Part shown: piece after piece, positions 28,384 to 38,013 of the stretch | Position numbering within the stretch: position 1 is the stretch's first letter | Layout of the letters: every line of letters starts with the position of its first letter | NCBI GenBank assembly: GCA_900199555.1 | Contig: FZQZ01000006.1 | Span: forward strand, 62,001 to 126,000 | Source of the DNA: Prevotellaceae bacterium MN60 | Lineage (GTDB): Bacteria > Bacteroidota > Bacteroidia > Bacteroidales > Bacteroidaceae | Length of the DNA: 64,000 nt | Reading direction: 5' to 3' | Translations under genes and position numbers: made by a program | The notes under the pieces: model-generated | What the model was told of the DNA's origin: nothing | Databases searched by the model: none | What the model saw: the letters and a program-made list of their open reading frames with translations, nothing else

Positions 28384-28992
28384 TTACTCGCTAAAATCTA
28401 ACGACAGCTGGCCATCGCCCAGCATATTAAACGACTTACGGTGGTATGGCGTAATGCCATACTGCCGTATTGCTTCTCTATGCTTCTTGGTGGGATATCC
28501 CTTGTTCGATAGCCAGTCATACTGTGGATATTCCTCTGCCAGCTTATCCATATAGTCATCACGATATGTCTTAGCCAATATCGAGGCGGCAGCAATGCTC
28601 AGATACTTGCCATCACCCTTGACAATAGTGGTATGGGGCAACTGCTGGTAAGGCTTGAAACGGTTGCCATCTACAATAATAGCCTCTGGACGAACCTGCA
28701 GTTGGTCTAGTGCACGATGCATAGCCAGGATAGAGGCATTGAGAATGTTGATGCGGTCTATCTCCTCGGGTGTCACCACTCCTACAGCCCACGCCACCGC
28801 ATCGCGCTCAATAATCTCGCGCAACATCTTGCGACGACGATCCGTCAACTGCTTCGAGTCGTTCAATTCCTCATTCTCGTAACCCTCTGGAAAGATTACC
28901 GCAGCAGCATACACACTACCTGCCAAACAGCCTCGGCCAGCCTCATCGCAGCCAGCTTCCACCTTACCCGTATAATAATGACTTGCTAACAT
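28384..28992 (-). CDS. rnhB: Ribonuclease HII
   Basis: Cleaves the RNA strand of RNA-DNA hybrids and nicks at misincorporated ribonucleotides. The 202-residue protein shows VEAGCDEAGRGCLAGSV (DEAGRG with catalytic Asp and Glu, about 16-21), AIIVDGNRF and AAASILAKTYRDDYM, all RNase HII hallmarks. A TATCTTTG box lies 8 bp ahead of the ATG on its strand. Confidence 0.97.
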   Translation of the reverse strand: MLASHYYTGKVEAGCDEAGRGCLAGSVYAAAVIFPEGYENEELNDSKQLTDRRRKMLREIIERDAVAWAVGVVTPEEIDRINILNASILAMHRALDQLQVRPEAIIVDGNRFKPYQQLPHTTIVKGDGKYLSIAAASILAKTYRDDYMDKLAEEYPQYDWLSNKGYPTKKHREAIRQYGITPYHRKSFNMLGDGQLSLDFSE

Positions 28993-29000
28993 AACGAGCG

Positions 29001-29008
29001 CAAAGATA
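29001..29008 (-). promoter_or_regulatory. -7 box upstream of rnhB
   Basis: TATCTTTG on the minus strand, 8 bp before the rnhB ATG, so the transcript would have almost no leader. No clear TTTG at -33. Confidence 0.5.
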
Positions 29009-29038
29009 CAAAATAAAAATAATAAATGTGCTTTTTAT

Positions 29039-29069
29039 TTTGTATTTCTCACACTTATTCGTATCTTTG
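29039..29069 (+). promoter_or_regulatory. Bacteroidota-type promoter for the GH127/146 gene
   Basis: TTTG at 29039-29042, 19 bp, TATCTTTG at 29062-29069; both boxes and spacing match the consensus. It gives a leader of about 25 nt before the ATG at 29100. Confidence 0.85.
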
Positions 29070-29099
29070 CACGCAGAATAATATAATCCTACCCTAAAC

Positions 29100-31412
29100 A
29101 TGAATACAAGAAAAATGCTGCTGATGGCCTTTGCCACCGTATCAATAGCAGCAACTGCCAACAACGAAAAGCGTATTGAGACGTTCCCTATCAACAGTGT
29201 AAGACTGGCTGATAGTCAGTTTCTGAAGAATCAGCAGGCGGATATCCACTATCTGCTAGGATTGGATGCCGACCGACTGCTGGCTCCCTATCTGAAGGGT
29301 GCCGGACTGCCTGCTAAGGCTGACAACTACTCTAACTGGGAGAATACTGGTCTGGACGGACATATCGGTGGACACTATGTATCGGCATTGAGCTATATGG
29401 TGGCTGCTACTGGCAACAAGGAGATTGCTGCACGACTAGACTATGTGCTCAGCGAACTGAAGCGCTGTCAGGATGCTCGTAAGGATGGATATCTGGGTGG
29501 CGTACCTGAGCCAGACCAGATATGGGGAGAGATAGCCAAAGGTACTATCAATGCCAACTCGTTTGGACTGAACAATCGTTGGGTACCACTCTATAATATT
29601 CATAAGATTTATGCCGGTTTGCGCGATGCCTACGTCATTGCAGGACGCAAGCAGGCAAAGGATATGCTGGTAAAGCTCACCGACTGGATGATTCAGGAGG
29701 TAAGCCAGTTGACCGACGACCAGATACAGCAGCTGCTTATCAGTGAACACGGCGGACTGAACGAGACTTTTGCCGATGTAGCTGAACTCACAGGCGATAA
29801 GAAATACCTAAAGCTGGCCCACCAGTTCAGCGACCAGCGCATTCTGCAGCCACTGATGAAGGGCGAAGACAAGCTGACGGGTATGCATGCCAACACGCAG
29901 ATTCCCAAGATTATCGGATATAAGCGTATTGCCGATATGGAGGGACTGAGCGACTGGGATCGTGCCGTAAAGTTCTTCTGGGATGTGGTAGTCAATAAGC
30001 GTAGCGTATCTATCGGTGGTAACTCTGAGCGCGAGCACTTCAACCCCACAGACAATTTCACCACGCTGTTGGCATCAGAGCAAGGACCAGAGAGCTGTAA
30101 TACCTATAATATGTTGCGCCTGAGCAAGCTGCTCTATCAGACTACTGCCGACAAGAACTACATTGATTATTATGAGCGTGCGCTCTATAATCATATCCTC
30201 TCTACAATGAATCCCGTACAGGGCGGCTTCGTATACTTCACCCCCATGCGTGCTGGCCACTATCGCGTCTATTCACAGCCTCAGACCAGCATGTGGTGCT
30301 GTGTAGGTACTGGTATCGAGAATCCTGCTCGCTATGGAGAGATGATTTATGCTCACGAGGGCAACGACCTTATCGTGAACCTCTTCATCCCCTCTACGCT
30401 GACATGGAATGACATGACGCTGAAGCAGGAGAACCAGTTCCCTCAGCAGCCTTCTACAGACCTGACGCTGACACTGAAGAAGAGCAAGACCTTTGCGCTG
30501 AAGATTCGTAAGCCAGCATGGTGCGATAATGCCAAGCTGGTTGTCAATGGTTCCCCCGTTGACTATCAGCTAGACAACGGCTATATCACTATCAAGCGCC
30601 AGTGGAAGAGTGGCGACCGCATTCGTGTAGAGACACCTATGCACCTTACAGCTATCACCACCCCTGATGGCAAGCCACAGTATTCGTTCCTCTATGGTCC
30701 TATCGTATTGGCAGCCAAGATAAGCACAGACCAGCAAGATGGTCTCTTTGCCGACGACAGTCGTGGCGGACATATTGCCAATGGTCCTAAGCTGCCACAG
30801 GTTCAGATGCCAGCATTGATTGGCAATGCCAGCGACATCCTCTCACACTTGGAGCCTGTCAAAGGTCAGCCTATCACCTTTGCACTGAAAGGACTGACCA
30901 CACCAGCCTACGAAGGCATCCATCTGGTACCATTCTATCAGCTTTACGAGTGTCGCTACCAGATATACTTCCCACTCTACTCACAAGAAGAATGGAGCAA
31001 GAAGCAAGAAGAGATTGCTGCAGCAGAAAAGGCTAATATGCTGCTAGAGGCTGCCACCACCGATAAGGTATTCTGTGGTGAACAGCAGTCGGAGAGCGAC
31101 CACTTCTTTAAGTCTTCTAACTCATGGAACGGCTATGATGAGGGTATGCACTGGCGCATCACTCGCACCAGCATCTCTTACCAGATGAAGGCACAGGGAG
31201 CCACCACTCTTCGCGTCAAGGGCTTTGCAGGCTATGAGCGCATCGTGGTAAGCATCGACGGTAAGCAGTTGGAAACTATCCGTCTGAACCAGCAAGGACA
31301 GGCCGAAATCAAGCTACCTACTGCCTACCAAAACGAGACAGCCACCATCACACTGGCTGCAGAGTCTGGCAGACAGACCCCACGCATACACGAGGTAAGA
31401 CTGTGCAAATAA
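29100..31412 (+). CDS. GH127/GH146-type beta-L-arabinofuranosidase
   Basis: A 770-residue exported glycosidase (signal peptide about 1-20) of the DUF1680 clan. The zinc-thiolate active site described for this clan is complete: GPESCNTYNM (Glu331, Cys333) and MWCCVGTG (Cys400, Cys401). An alpha/alpha-barrel covers about 40-430, beta domains follow (430-620), and a further C-terminal beta domain (about 650-770) is the extra module often seen in GH146-like members. Likely releases L-arabinofuranose from plant arabinans or glycoproteins. It has its own promoter; no SusC/SusD pair is nearby. Confidence 0.9.
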   Translation: MNTRKMLLMAFATVSIAATANNEKRIETFPINSVRLADSQFLKNQQADIHYLLGLDADRLLAPYLKGAGLPAKADNYSNWENTGLDGHIGGHYVSALSYMVAATGNKEIAARLDYVLSELKRCQDARKDGYLGGVPEPDQIWGEIAKGTINANSFGLNNRWVPLYNIHKIYAGLRDAYVIAGRKQAKDMLVKLTDWMIQEVSQLTDDQIQQLLISEHGGLNETFADVAELTGDKKYLKLAHQFSDQRILQPLMKGEDKLTGMHANTQIPKIIGYKRIADMEGLSDWDRAVKFFWDVVVNKRSVSIGGNSEREHFNPTDNFTTLLASEQGPESCNTYNMLRLSKLLYQTTADKNYIDYYERALYNHILSTMNPVQGGFVYFTPMRAGHYRVYSQPQTSMWCCVGTGIENPARYGEMIYAHEGNDLIVNLFIPSTLTWNDMTLKQENQFPQQPSTDLTLTLKKSKTFALKIRKPAWCDNAKLVVNGSPVDYQLDNGYITIKRQWKSGDRIRVETPMHLTAITTPDGKPQYSFLYGPIVLAAKISTDQQDGLFADDSRGGHIANGPKLPQVQMPALIGNASDILSHLEPVKGQPITFALKGLTTPAYEGIHLVPFYQLYECRYQIYFPLYSQEEWSKKQEEIAAAEKANMLLEAATTDKVFCGEQQSESDHFFKSSNSWNGYDEGMHWRITRTSISYQMKAQGATTLRVKGFAGYERIVVSIDGKQLETIRLNQQGQAEIKLPTAYQNETATITLAAESGRQTPRIHEVRLCK

Positions 31413-31436
31413 AATACAGTCCCTACATAATTTTTG

Positions 31437-32126
31437 CTTAAAAACACTCTTCACATTCACGCGTATCGTACTATCCCATAGTGCAATACGCGTGAATAGT
31501 ATTTTTCAACATTTTTTTTATTCCGAAAAAGTCGAAAAAACAAAAAGAACGAAAATATTAGCCTAACTCAGCGCTGAATCAGCTACACTCAGCGCCCAAT
31601 CAGTTACTTTCGCCCCTCAATAGTTATTGTATTGCACCTCGAAATAGCTGTATTCAGCGCTGAATGTAGCTAATTCAGAGAGCCAAGAGTATTGTGCGTA
31701 AATTCAAGGAGAATTATGCGTAAATTCTCCTTGAATTATGCCGTCAAACTATCCGTAAAGTGTCGTCAAACTATTTGGTGGCTGAGAGTTTATTTCAAAA
31801 AACTTTTCGTAGAGTCAGAATAGAGGCTATATAGCATCGGGAAAGTGCCTGTTTTACATGTCTATATAGGCACTATTGCAGTCCAAAACAGCAACTGTTC
31901 CAGTGCTAAAGTGGCACTATTCTCAGAGATTGCGAATGTGGCATGTACGATTCTGAACACGCCACGCACGACTCCGTATATGCCACAGAAAAATCCGTAC
32001 GTGGCACAGAAAAGATAGTATACGCCACGCACGAAACCATACGTGGCGTATTCACCGGAAAACACTATTCACACTTAACGCTCTATGGTACATAAGGTTA
32101 CGCGTGAAGGTGAAGAGTTATTTTAA
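31437..32126. repeat. Hairpin-ended noncoding repeat element, copy B, with 22-bp array
   Basis: Fills the gap between the GH127/146 gene and the TlpA-like gene; no credible gene inside. Left end: stem-loop with arms 31455-31474 and 31478-31497 around CCC. Right end (about 32062-32124) carries the same outward-reading motif (AACACTATTCAC...GTGAAGAGTTATTTT). Between them, about 31564-32069 is divisible into 23 units of about 22 bp. Exact phase is seen at GCGTAAATTC (31696, 31718), GTCAAACTAT (31743, 31765) and ACT[AG]TT (31872, 31894, 31916); the CAGCGC part at the left runs at 20-24 bp. Units 31701-31739 are AATTC-N5-GAATT hairpins. Copy A is its inverted relative. Confidence 0.88.
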
Positions 32127-32147
32127 TAAAAAATTTTTATGATATTA

Positions 32148-32178
32148 TTTGCAGATTAAAGAAAAAATCGTAACTTTG
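32148..32178 (+). promoter_or_regulatory. Bacteroidota-type promoter for the TlpA-like gene
   Basis: TTTG at 32148-32151, 19 bp, TAACTTTG at 32171-32178. It starts 22 bp after the end of repeat copy B and leaves a leader of about 45 nt. Confidence 0.85.
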
Positions 32179-32231
32179 CAGGCACAACAATAGGTATTAT
32201 ACTATTAACCCAAAACGAAAACCACACCATT

Positions 32232-34277
32232 ATGAAAAAGACTAAAACCATTTGCAGTATGCAAAGAACTGTTAGATCTGAAAAACAACACAGTATCACT
32301 AACAACAGAGAAAGAAACTTTGTGGTACGTCGCCACATAATTACGCTTCTCTTTATCCTCGTTGCACTTGTGGGCAAAGCACAAGTGAAGTCAGGACTGA
32401 ATCTGTGTCTGAAAGACGAAGCAACGAACGATTGGCTTATCGGACTGTTCGATGAGTATGCCGTCTATCATTGCGAGTTCTGGGGTTATGCGGAAGTAGC
32501 AAAAGACCACATCGTGCTTACTAAGGATGGAAAGCGCAAGAATGTAAAGCTAAGAAAGAACGCAACAATCATAGATGGAGAAAAGTTTAAGACTTCTTTA
32601 CTGACTACGCAATTCTTGCCCGATTATCCAACGAAGGACACGCGTATAGACTTTATAGATAATGGTTATAATGCTAAAGACAGCGTAACGATTGTCGGCT
32701 GGCTGAAGAATATGCCTGAAGAGGCGAGAGACATGGGTATGTTTAACGTAGAAGTCAGAGATGTCATCACGAATAGCGGAGAGGAAACTTATGCCCCGAT
32801 AGACTCTTTGGGACGTTTTACCCTGAAAATGCCCTTACTCAACACATCGCAGGTTTTCGTTGATTGGAGTAGGTCAAATTTAAGTACCGTTTTAGAACCT
32901 GGTAAGACCTACTTCTTCTTTCATGACTTCAAGACAGGTCAGAAACTTTGGATGGGCAACGATGTAAGGTTGCAAAATGAGTTATTAGCTTATCCTTACC
33001 TTGAGACTGAAATATATATTCCAAGGGAAGAATGGGGAAAAATGGATGTTTGGGAGTTTAAATTGAAGACAGACAGCGCTTATACGATGGCAATGGCTAA
33101 ACTTGAAGAAACCGTTCGACTGCATCCCAATCTTTCGCAGCGTTACATTAACTACCTGAAGGGCTACTATCAAACGGCGCAGGGATGGTCGATGATGCTA
33201 GGTCGCCGCTACACGCTGACTAGAGATTTACCACAGGAATATTTGGACTATGTAAACAAGGAGTGTTGGCAGAAAGCAGTAAAGCCCTATACACTTTATG
33301 GTGATTTCTTCTCGCTTATGGTAAACTATTTTGATTATATTATGGAGCATGATAAATGGGCTGAGGATTGGAATATTTATGACTATATAGATGTAATAGC
33401 CTCAAACGACGAAGAACTATCGATACTGACCAAGTGGAAAAACTTGATAATAGATGCTAATGCTAAGGTGAAGGCAGCACCCACTGAAGAAGAAGAAGAT
33501 AAAGTTATAGAGAAAGCAAATGCAGACAATGCGGATTTGATAAAACAAGTAAATGAGATTCTTCAAGGTAGAAATGGCGAAAGAGCAGTTATTGGAATAG
33601 AGATGGTTTTAAGAATGAAGCAAGCAGCCAATGTACTCGACTCATTAGGTGCAGACCAAATTATCAAGGATATCTGGTTATCATATATCGCTGATAGAGT
33701 CATCTACGATACGCATACATCCATGTCACCGATGACCATCGACACCTTGAAGGCTATGGTTAAGAATCCCTTTTGTATTGAACGGATAGAGAAAGATAAC
33801 GCTCACTATCTTACTATAGAGAATCGCGAATTCGACAAACTGGTGATTAAATCATCCGACAATCTCAAAGATATTTCCGAGGGTGAGGCTTTACTGAAGA
33901 AAATAATCGAACCCTACAAAGGAAAATTTGTACTACTCGATATCTGGGGAACGTGGTGTGGTCCTTGTAAAGAGGCTCTCAGCCACTCTACTGAAGAGTA
34001 TGCCCGCCTAAAAGACTACGATATACAGTATCTCTATCTGGCTAACAGAAGTCCTCAGACGGTATGGGAAACTGTCATCAGAGAGTATAATGTCAGTGGT
34101 CCGAATGTAGCGCACTACAATCTACCCCCAAAACAGCAGACAGCCATTGAGCAATACCTTAATGTCCTCGCATGGCCCACCTATAAGCTCTTCGACCGCA
34201 ATGGCAATCTACTTGACTTAGAGGTTAATCCTCATGACCTTGAAACACTTGCTGGTTACCTAGAAGATATGAAATAA
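32232..34277 (+). CDS. TlpA-like thioredoxin-domain protein
   Basis: A 681-residue exported protein. The C-terminal about 140 residues are a thioredoxin fold with LLDIWGTWCGPCKEAL, so a CxxC thiol-disulfide centre, as in TlpA/ResA. The N-terminal 500 residues are unlike known catalytic domains and include a beta-rich part and a helical part with a charged coil (PTEEEEDKVIEKANADN). The membrane signal (RHIITLLFILVALVGKAQ) begins only at about residue 34, after a basic hydrophilic tail with ATGs at residues 1 and 10. Likely a periplasmic or surface redox protein. Confidence 0.82.
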   Translation: MKKTKTICSMQRTVRSEKQHSITNNRERNFVVRRHIITLLFILVALVGKAQVKSGLNLCLKDEATNDWLIGLFDEYAVYHCEFWGYAEVAKDHIVLTKDGKRKNVKLRKNATIIDGEKFKTSLLTTQFLPDYPTKDTRIDFIDNGYNAKDSVTIVGWLKNMPEEARDMGMFNVEVRDVITNSGEETYAPIDSLGRFTLKMPLLNTSQVFVDWSRSNLSTVLEPGKTYFFFHDFKTGQKLWMGNDVRLQNELLAYPYLETEIYIPREEWGKMDVWEFKLKTDSAYTMAMAKLEETVRLHPNLSQRYINYLKGYYQTAQGWSMMLGRRYTLTRDLPQEYLDYVNKECWQKAVKPYTLYGDFFSLMVNYFDYIMEHDKWAEDWNIYDYIDVIASNDEELSILTKWKNLIIDANAKVKAAPTEEEEDKVIEKANADNADLIKQVNEILQGRNGERAVIGIEMVLRMKQAANVLDSLGADQIIKDIWLSYIADRVIYDTHTSMSPMTIDTLKAMVKNPFCIERIEKDNAHYLTIENREFDKLVIKSSDNLKDISEGEALLKKIIEPYKGKFVLLDIWGTWCGPCKEALSHSTEEYARLKDYDIQYLYLANRSPQTVWETVIREYNVSGPNVAHYNLPPKQQTAIEQYLNVLAWPTYKLFDRNGNLLDLEVNPHDLETLAGYLEDMK

Positions 34278-34439
34278 AGAATCAATGATTATTATGCAGA
34301 TCCTTATGAGGAAGAATATACGCTAAGTGTAGAAACTATAGTAATATTAATTGCTGTCGCAATACCCTTGCTTTTCTTTGCTCTATATCGAATAAATAAG
34401 TTGATACCTAAAAACAAAATCAGCGAGATATCCTTGTGA
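34278..34439 (+). pseudogene. In-frame membrane-helix remnant after the TlpA-like stop
   Basis: Directly after the TAA at 34275, in the same frame, 53 sense codons run to a TGA. They encode an acidic stretch (YYADPYEEEY), one good membrane helix (TIVILIAVAIPLLFFALY) and basic residues (NKLIPKNK), a normal inside-positive layout. There is no ATG, GTG or TTG before the helix, so it is not an independent gene as it stands. It could be the 3' remnant of a lost gene or an extension reached by stop-codon readthrough. Speculative. Confidence 0.35.
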
Positions 34440-34451
34440 ATATCTCGCTGA
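34410..34451 (-). terminator. Terminator after the ctpA-type gene
   Basis: On the minus strand an 11-bp stem (34441-34451 with 34420-34430) with a 10-nt loop is followed by TTTTGTTTTT. It closes the minus-strand run from 39164. Confidence 0.85.
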
Positions 34452-34496
34452 CGATATAGCGCTATGCGTATAAATACATTTTTGCATGCAGAGCCT

Positions 34497-36083
34497 TTAG
34501 AGCTTAGGAACTGCGATTTGTAATGCTCGCTGAACGATGTCGTTCTGCTCATTCATGATTTCGAAATACTCATTTATCGTCCAGATATCACGGGCGATAA
34601 GCGCTTTCAGTTGTTGACTCATATATGGCAGCGTCTTTTTCAGTTCATCATCGTCCTTGGGAACAATCTTCTGCTTTTTACCTTCTTTCAGGACGGCATC
34701 AATCAGCTCCTGAGGAACGTTGAAATGCTCGCGGAAGTCGGCAAAGGTCTCGTATTTAGCCTTCAACTGCTTACGATGGCTATCCGTCCAGCGAAGGTTC
34801 TGATTAATCAGTATAGACTTGGCAGCCAGTTCACGATGTAGCTTAGTATATTTCATGGTGTCGAGGGGCACAAACTCGTCGGGCATGATACCACCACCAC
34901 CATATACCACACGATGCTCTTTGAGGGTATAATACTTCAGCGAGTCGGCAAAATGAACGCTATCGGCACTCATCAGCTCACCACTCTTCAAGCGATTAAC
35001 CACATCCATCGCATAGTCCATTCCCTTACCCTTCTCGTAAGGCTTCTGGATGCAGCGACCAGAGGGCGTATAATAATGAGCTATGGTGAGACGAATCATC
35101 GAACCATCGGGCAAATCGAGCGGGCGCTGAACGAGTCCTTTACCAAAGGTACGGCGTCCAACAATAATGCCACGGTCGTGATCCTGAATAGCACCAGAAA
35201 CGATTTCAGCAGCAGAGGCTGTATAGCTATCCACGAGGACTACCACCTTACCCTCCGTAAAGAGTCCGCCACCAGTAGCTTTATACTCTGAGCGTCGAGC
35301 CGTACGACCATCGGTATATACGATGAGGTCGCCATCGTGCAACAGCTCATTCGCTACCTCTACGGCAGCATGCAGGTAGCCTCCCCCATTCTCTTGCAGG
35401 TCGAGCACCAAAGTCTGCATGCCCTGTGCCAGCAACTGCTTCAAGCTTTCGCGGAACTCATCGTGCGTAGTAGCACCAAAACTGCCAATACGAATATAAC
35501 CTATCGTGGGACGCAGCATATAAGTGGCATCGATAGTATGAAGGGGTATCTTGTCGCGAGTGATGGTAAAAGACAGCTTGTCGGCTATGCCAGGACGCAT
35601 CACGCCTAAGAGCACCTTGGTGCCTTTAGGGCCACGCAGACGGCGTACAATCTCCTCTCTGGCCATCTTTACACCAGCAATGGAAGAATCGTTTACAGAG
35701 ACGATACGGTCGCCTGCAAGGATACCCATCTTCTCTGAAGGACCACCACTAACGGTCTGGATGACGAGCAGCGTATCTTCTACGATATTAAACTGAATGC
35801 CGATACCTTCGAAATTGCCCTGTAGAGGCTCATTCATCTGCTTTACTTCTTTAGGAGAAGAATAGCTGGAGTGAGGATCAAGCTTCTCCAGCATACCACG
35901 AATGGCGTCCTCTACCAGTTTTGTCTCATCAACAGAGTCAACATATAAGTTGGCAATGGCATACTCAGCTATCTGCAACTTGCGCTGTGCAGCCTCAGCA
36001 TCCCTCTTTGATTGGGCACAAGCAGGCGAAACAAACTGCGACAATATTGCAGCAAGCAGAATGGTTAGTATCTTTTTTTTCAT
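34497..36083 (-). CDS. S41 family C-terminal processing protease
   Basis: A 528-residue exported protease (signal peptide about 1-23) of the CtpA/Prc type. A PDZ domain lies at about 80-170 (GIGIQFNIVEDTLLV, GDRIVSVND), and the S41 catalytic serine and lysine are in YTASAAEIVSGA and RRTFGKGLV. It probably trims or degrades periplasmic proteins. It begins 1 bp after the parE stop, so it is the last gene of a three-gene operon. Confidence 0.93.
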   Translation of the reverse strand: MKKKILTILLAAILSQFVSPACAQSKRDAEAAQRKLQIAEYAIANLYVDSVDETKLVEDAIRGMLEKLDPHSSYSSPKEVKQMNEPLQGNFEGIGIQFNIVEDTLLVIQTVSGGPSEKMGILAGDRIVSVNDSSIAGVKMAREEIVRRLRGPKGTKVLLGVMRPGIADKLSFTITRDKIPLHTIDATYMLRPTIGYIRIGSFGATTHDEFRESLKQLLAQGMQTLVLDLQENGGGYLHAAVEVANELLHDGDLIVYTDGRTARRSEYKATGGGLFTEGKVVVLVDSYTASAAEIVSGAIQDHDRGIIVGRRTFGKGLVQRPLDLPDGSMIRLTIAHYYTPSGRCIQKPYEKGKGMDYAMDVVNRLKSGELMSADSVHFADSLKYYTLKEHRVVYGGGGIMPDEFVPLDTMKYTKLHRELAAKSILINQNLRWTDSHRKQLKAKYETFADFREHFNVPQELIDAVLKEGKKQKIVPKDDDELKKTLPYMSQQLKALIARDIWTINEYFEIMNEQNDIVQRALQIAVPKL

Positions 36084-36084
36084 G

Positions 36085-38013
36085 TTATTCCTCTTCTTCA
36101 GGACGGTCTTCCTCGATGACGAGGTTTTCGATGATGAAGTTCTGACGCTCCATCGTGTTCTTACCCATATAATATTCCAAGAGCTTCTGTACCTGGTCGT
36201 TCTTGTGGAGCGTTACCTGCTCCAGACGCATGTCAGGACCAATAAAGCCAGCAAACTCCTCTGGAGAGATCTCACCAAGACCTTTGAATCGGGTAATCTC
36301 CGGATCGGGTCCCAACTCCTCGATAGCTTTGAGGCGTTCCTCGTCGCTATAACAATAACGAGTAACGAAGTCGCCCTTCTTACCATCCTCCAGCACCTTC
36401 TTGTTCTTAATCTTGGTACGCTTGTTGCGGACACGGAACAAGGGAGTCTGCAAGACGTAAACGTGGCCTTTCTTGATAAGTTCAGGGAAGAACTGTAGGA
36501 AGAAGGTGATAATCAACAAGCGAATGTGCATACCATCGACATCGGCATCGGTAGCCACAATCACCTTGTTATAACGAAGACTGTCAAGTCCCTCCTCAAT
36601 ATCTAGAGCAGCCTGTAAGAGGTTGAACTCCTCGTTCTCGTAAACTACCTTCTTGGTGAGTCCAAACGAGTTGAGGGGTTTACCACGCAACGAGAATACG
36701 GCCTGCGTATTGACATCACGGCTCTTAGTGATGCTTCCGCTAGCAGAGTCACCCTCGGTAATAAAGATGCAAGACTCCTCTTTACGGTCGTTCTTGACAT
36801 CGCTAAAGTGGATGCGGCAATCGCGCAACTTACGATTATGCAGATTAGCCTTCTTGGCACGCTCACGAGCCATCTTAGTAACACCTGCCATCGCCTTGCG
36901 ATCGCGCTCGCTCTCCTTAATCTTATTCTCAAGCACCTCTGCCACATCCTGATGGATATGCAGATAGTTGTCAACCTGCTGCTTGATGAAGTCGCCCACA
37001 TACTTATTGATGGTTTCTCCATCGGGTGACATCTGCGTAGAGCCCAACTTAATCTTCGTCTGACTCTCGAATACAGGTTCCTCTACATTGATAGCGATAG
37101 CAGCCACCATACCCGTACGGATGTCGCCATATTCATACTTACCAAAGAACTCCTTGATAGTACGGGCGATGTGCTCCTTGAAAGCACTCTGATGGGTACC
37201 ACCCTGCGTTGTATTCTGTCCGTTGACGAAAGAATAATACTCTTCACCATACTGATTGGCATGTGTGAAGGCTATCTCGATGTCGTCGCCTTGGAGGTGG
37301 ACAATGGGATAGAGCGCATCATTCGTCATGCGGTCTTTCAGCAAGTCCTCTAATCCGTGCCTACTAAGGATGCGGCGACCATTATACATGATGGTCAGTC
37401 CGATATTCAGGTAGGTATAGTTGCGGAGCATATTCTCCACGATTTCATCATGGAACTGATAGCCCACAAACTTGGTATTGTCTGGTTCGAAATAGATATA
37501 GGTTCCGTTCTCGTCTTGTGTAGGCTCAGTAACGTCGCTTATCAGTTTACCACACTCGAAAACGGCCTTGCGCACCTTGCCTTCGCGATAGCTATGCACC
37601 TCGAAACGACTGCTTAATGCGTTTACCGCCTTTACACCCACACCATTCAATCCGATAGACTTCTTGAACGCCTTCGAGTCGAACTTACCACTGGTGTTCA
37701 GAATGCTGACACTCTCGATAAGCTTACCCTGAGGGATGCCTCGACCATAGTCGCGCACAGAGATGCGGAGATTATCTTCCACCGTTACCTCGATGCGGTC
37801 GCCAGCCTTCATCTTAAACTCGTCGATAGAGTTGTCGAACACCTCTTTCAGAAGCACATAGATACCATCTTCTGATGAGGAGCCATCGCCCAGACGTCCG
37901 ATATACATACCAGGACGCAGGCGGATATGATCTAAACCGGATAGGGTCTGAATGTTCTCATCGTCATACTTGACGACATCTTCTTGGGGGATAATGTTAT
38001 TCTCTTCAATCAT
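36085..38013 (-). CDS. parE: DNA topoisomerase IV subunit B
   Basis: ATPase subunit of the decatenating type II topoisomerase. The 642-residue protein has the GHKL blocks [21 protein letters not shown] and [14 protein letters not shown], and the TOPRIM blocks [11 protein letters not shown] and [26 protein letters not shown] separates Bacteroidota ParE from GyrB, which has EGDSAGG. parC is not in the window. It overlaps the upstream gene by 4 bp. Confidence 0.93.
   Translation of the reverse strand: MIEENNIIPQEDVVKYDDENIQTLSGLDHIRLRPGMYIGRLGDGSSSEDGIYVLLKEVFDNSIDEFKMKAGDRIEVTVEDNLRISVRDYGRGIPQGKLIESVSILNTSGKFDSKAFKKSIGLNGVGVKAVNALSSRFEVHSYREGKVRKAVFECGKLISDVTEPTQDENGTYIYFEPDNTKFVGYQFHDEIVENMLRNYTYLNIGLTIMYNGRRILSRHGLEDLLKDRMTNDALYPIVHLQGDDIEIAFTHANQYGEEYYSFVNGQNTTQGGTHQSAFKEHIARTIKEFFGKYEYGDIRTGMVAAIAINVEEPVFESQTKIKLGSTQMSPDGETINKYVGDFIKQQVDNYLHIHQDVAEVLENKIKESERDRKAMAGVTKMARERAKKANLHNRKLRDCRIHFSDVKNDRKEESCIFITEGDSASGSITKSRDVNTQAVFSLRGKPLNSFGLTKKVVYENEEFNLLQAALDIEEGLDSLRYNKVIVATDADVDGMHIRLLIITFFLQFFPELIKKGHVYVLQTPLFRVRNKRTKIKNKKVLEDGKKGDFVTRYCYSDEERLKAIEELGPDPEITRFKGLGEISPEEFAGFIGPDMRLEQVTLHKNDQVQKLLEYYMGKNTMERQNFIIENLVIEEDRPEEEE

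Noticed and set aside
31862..32065. 67-residue open frame on the minus strand in element B
   Set aside because: Produced by the repeat units; not conserved in frame with copy A and has no promoter or start context.
31564..32069. CRISPR array
   Set aside because: Units are 20-24 bp with no constant repeat, no 30-bp spacers and no cas genes in the window.
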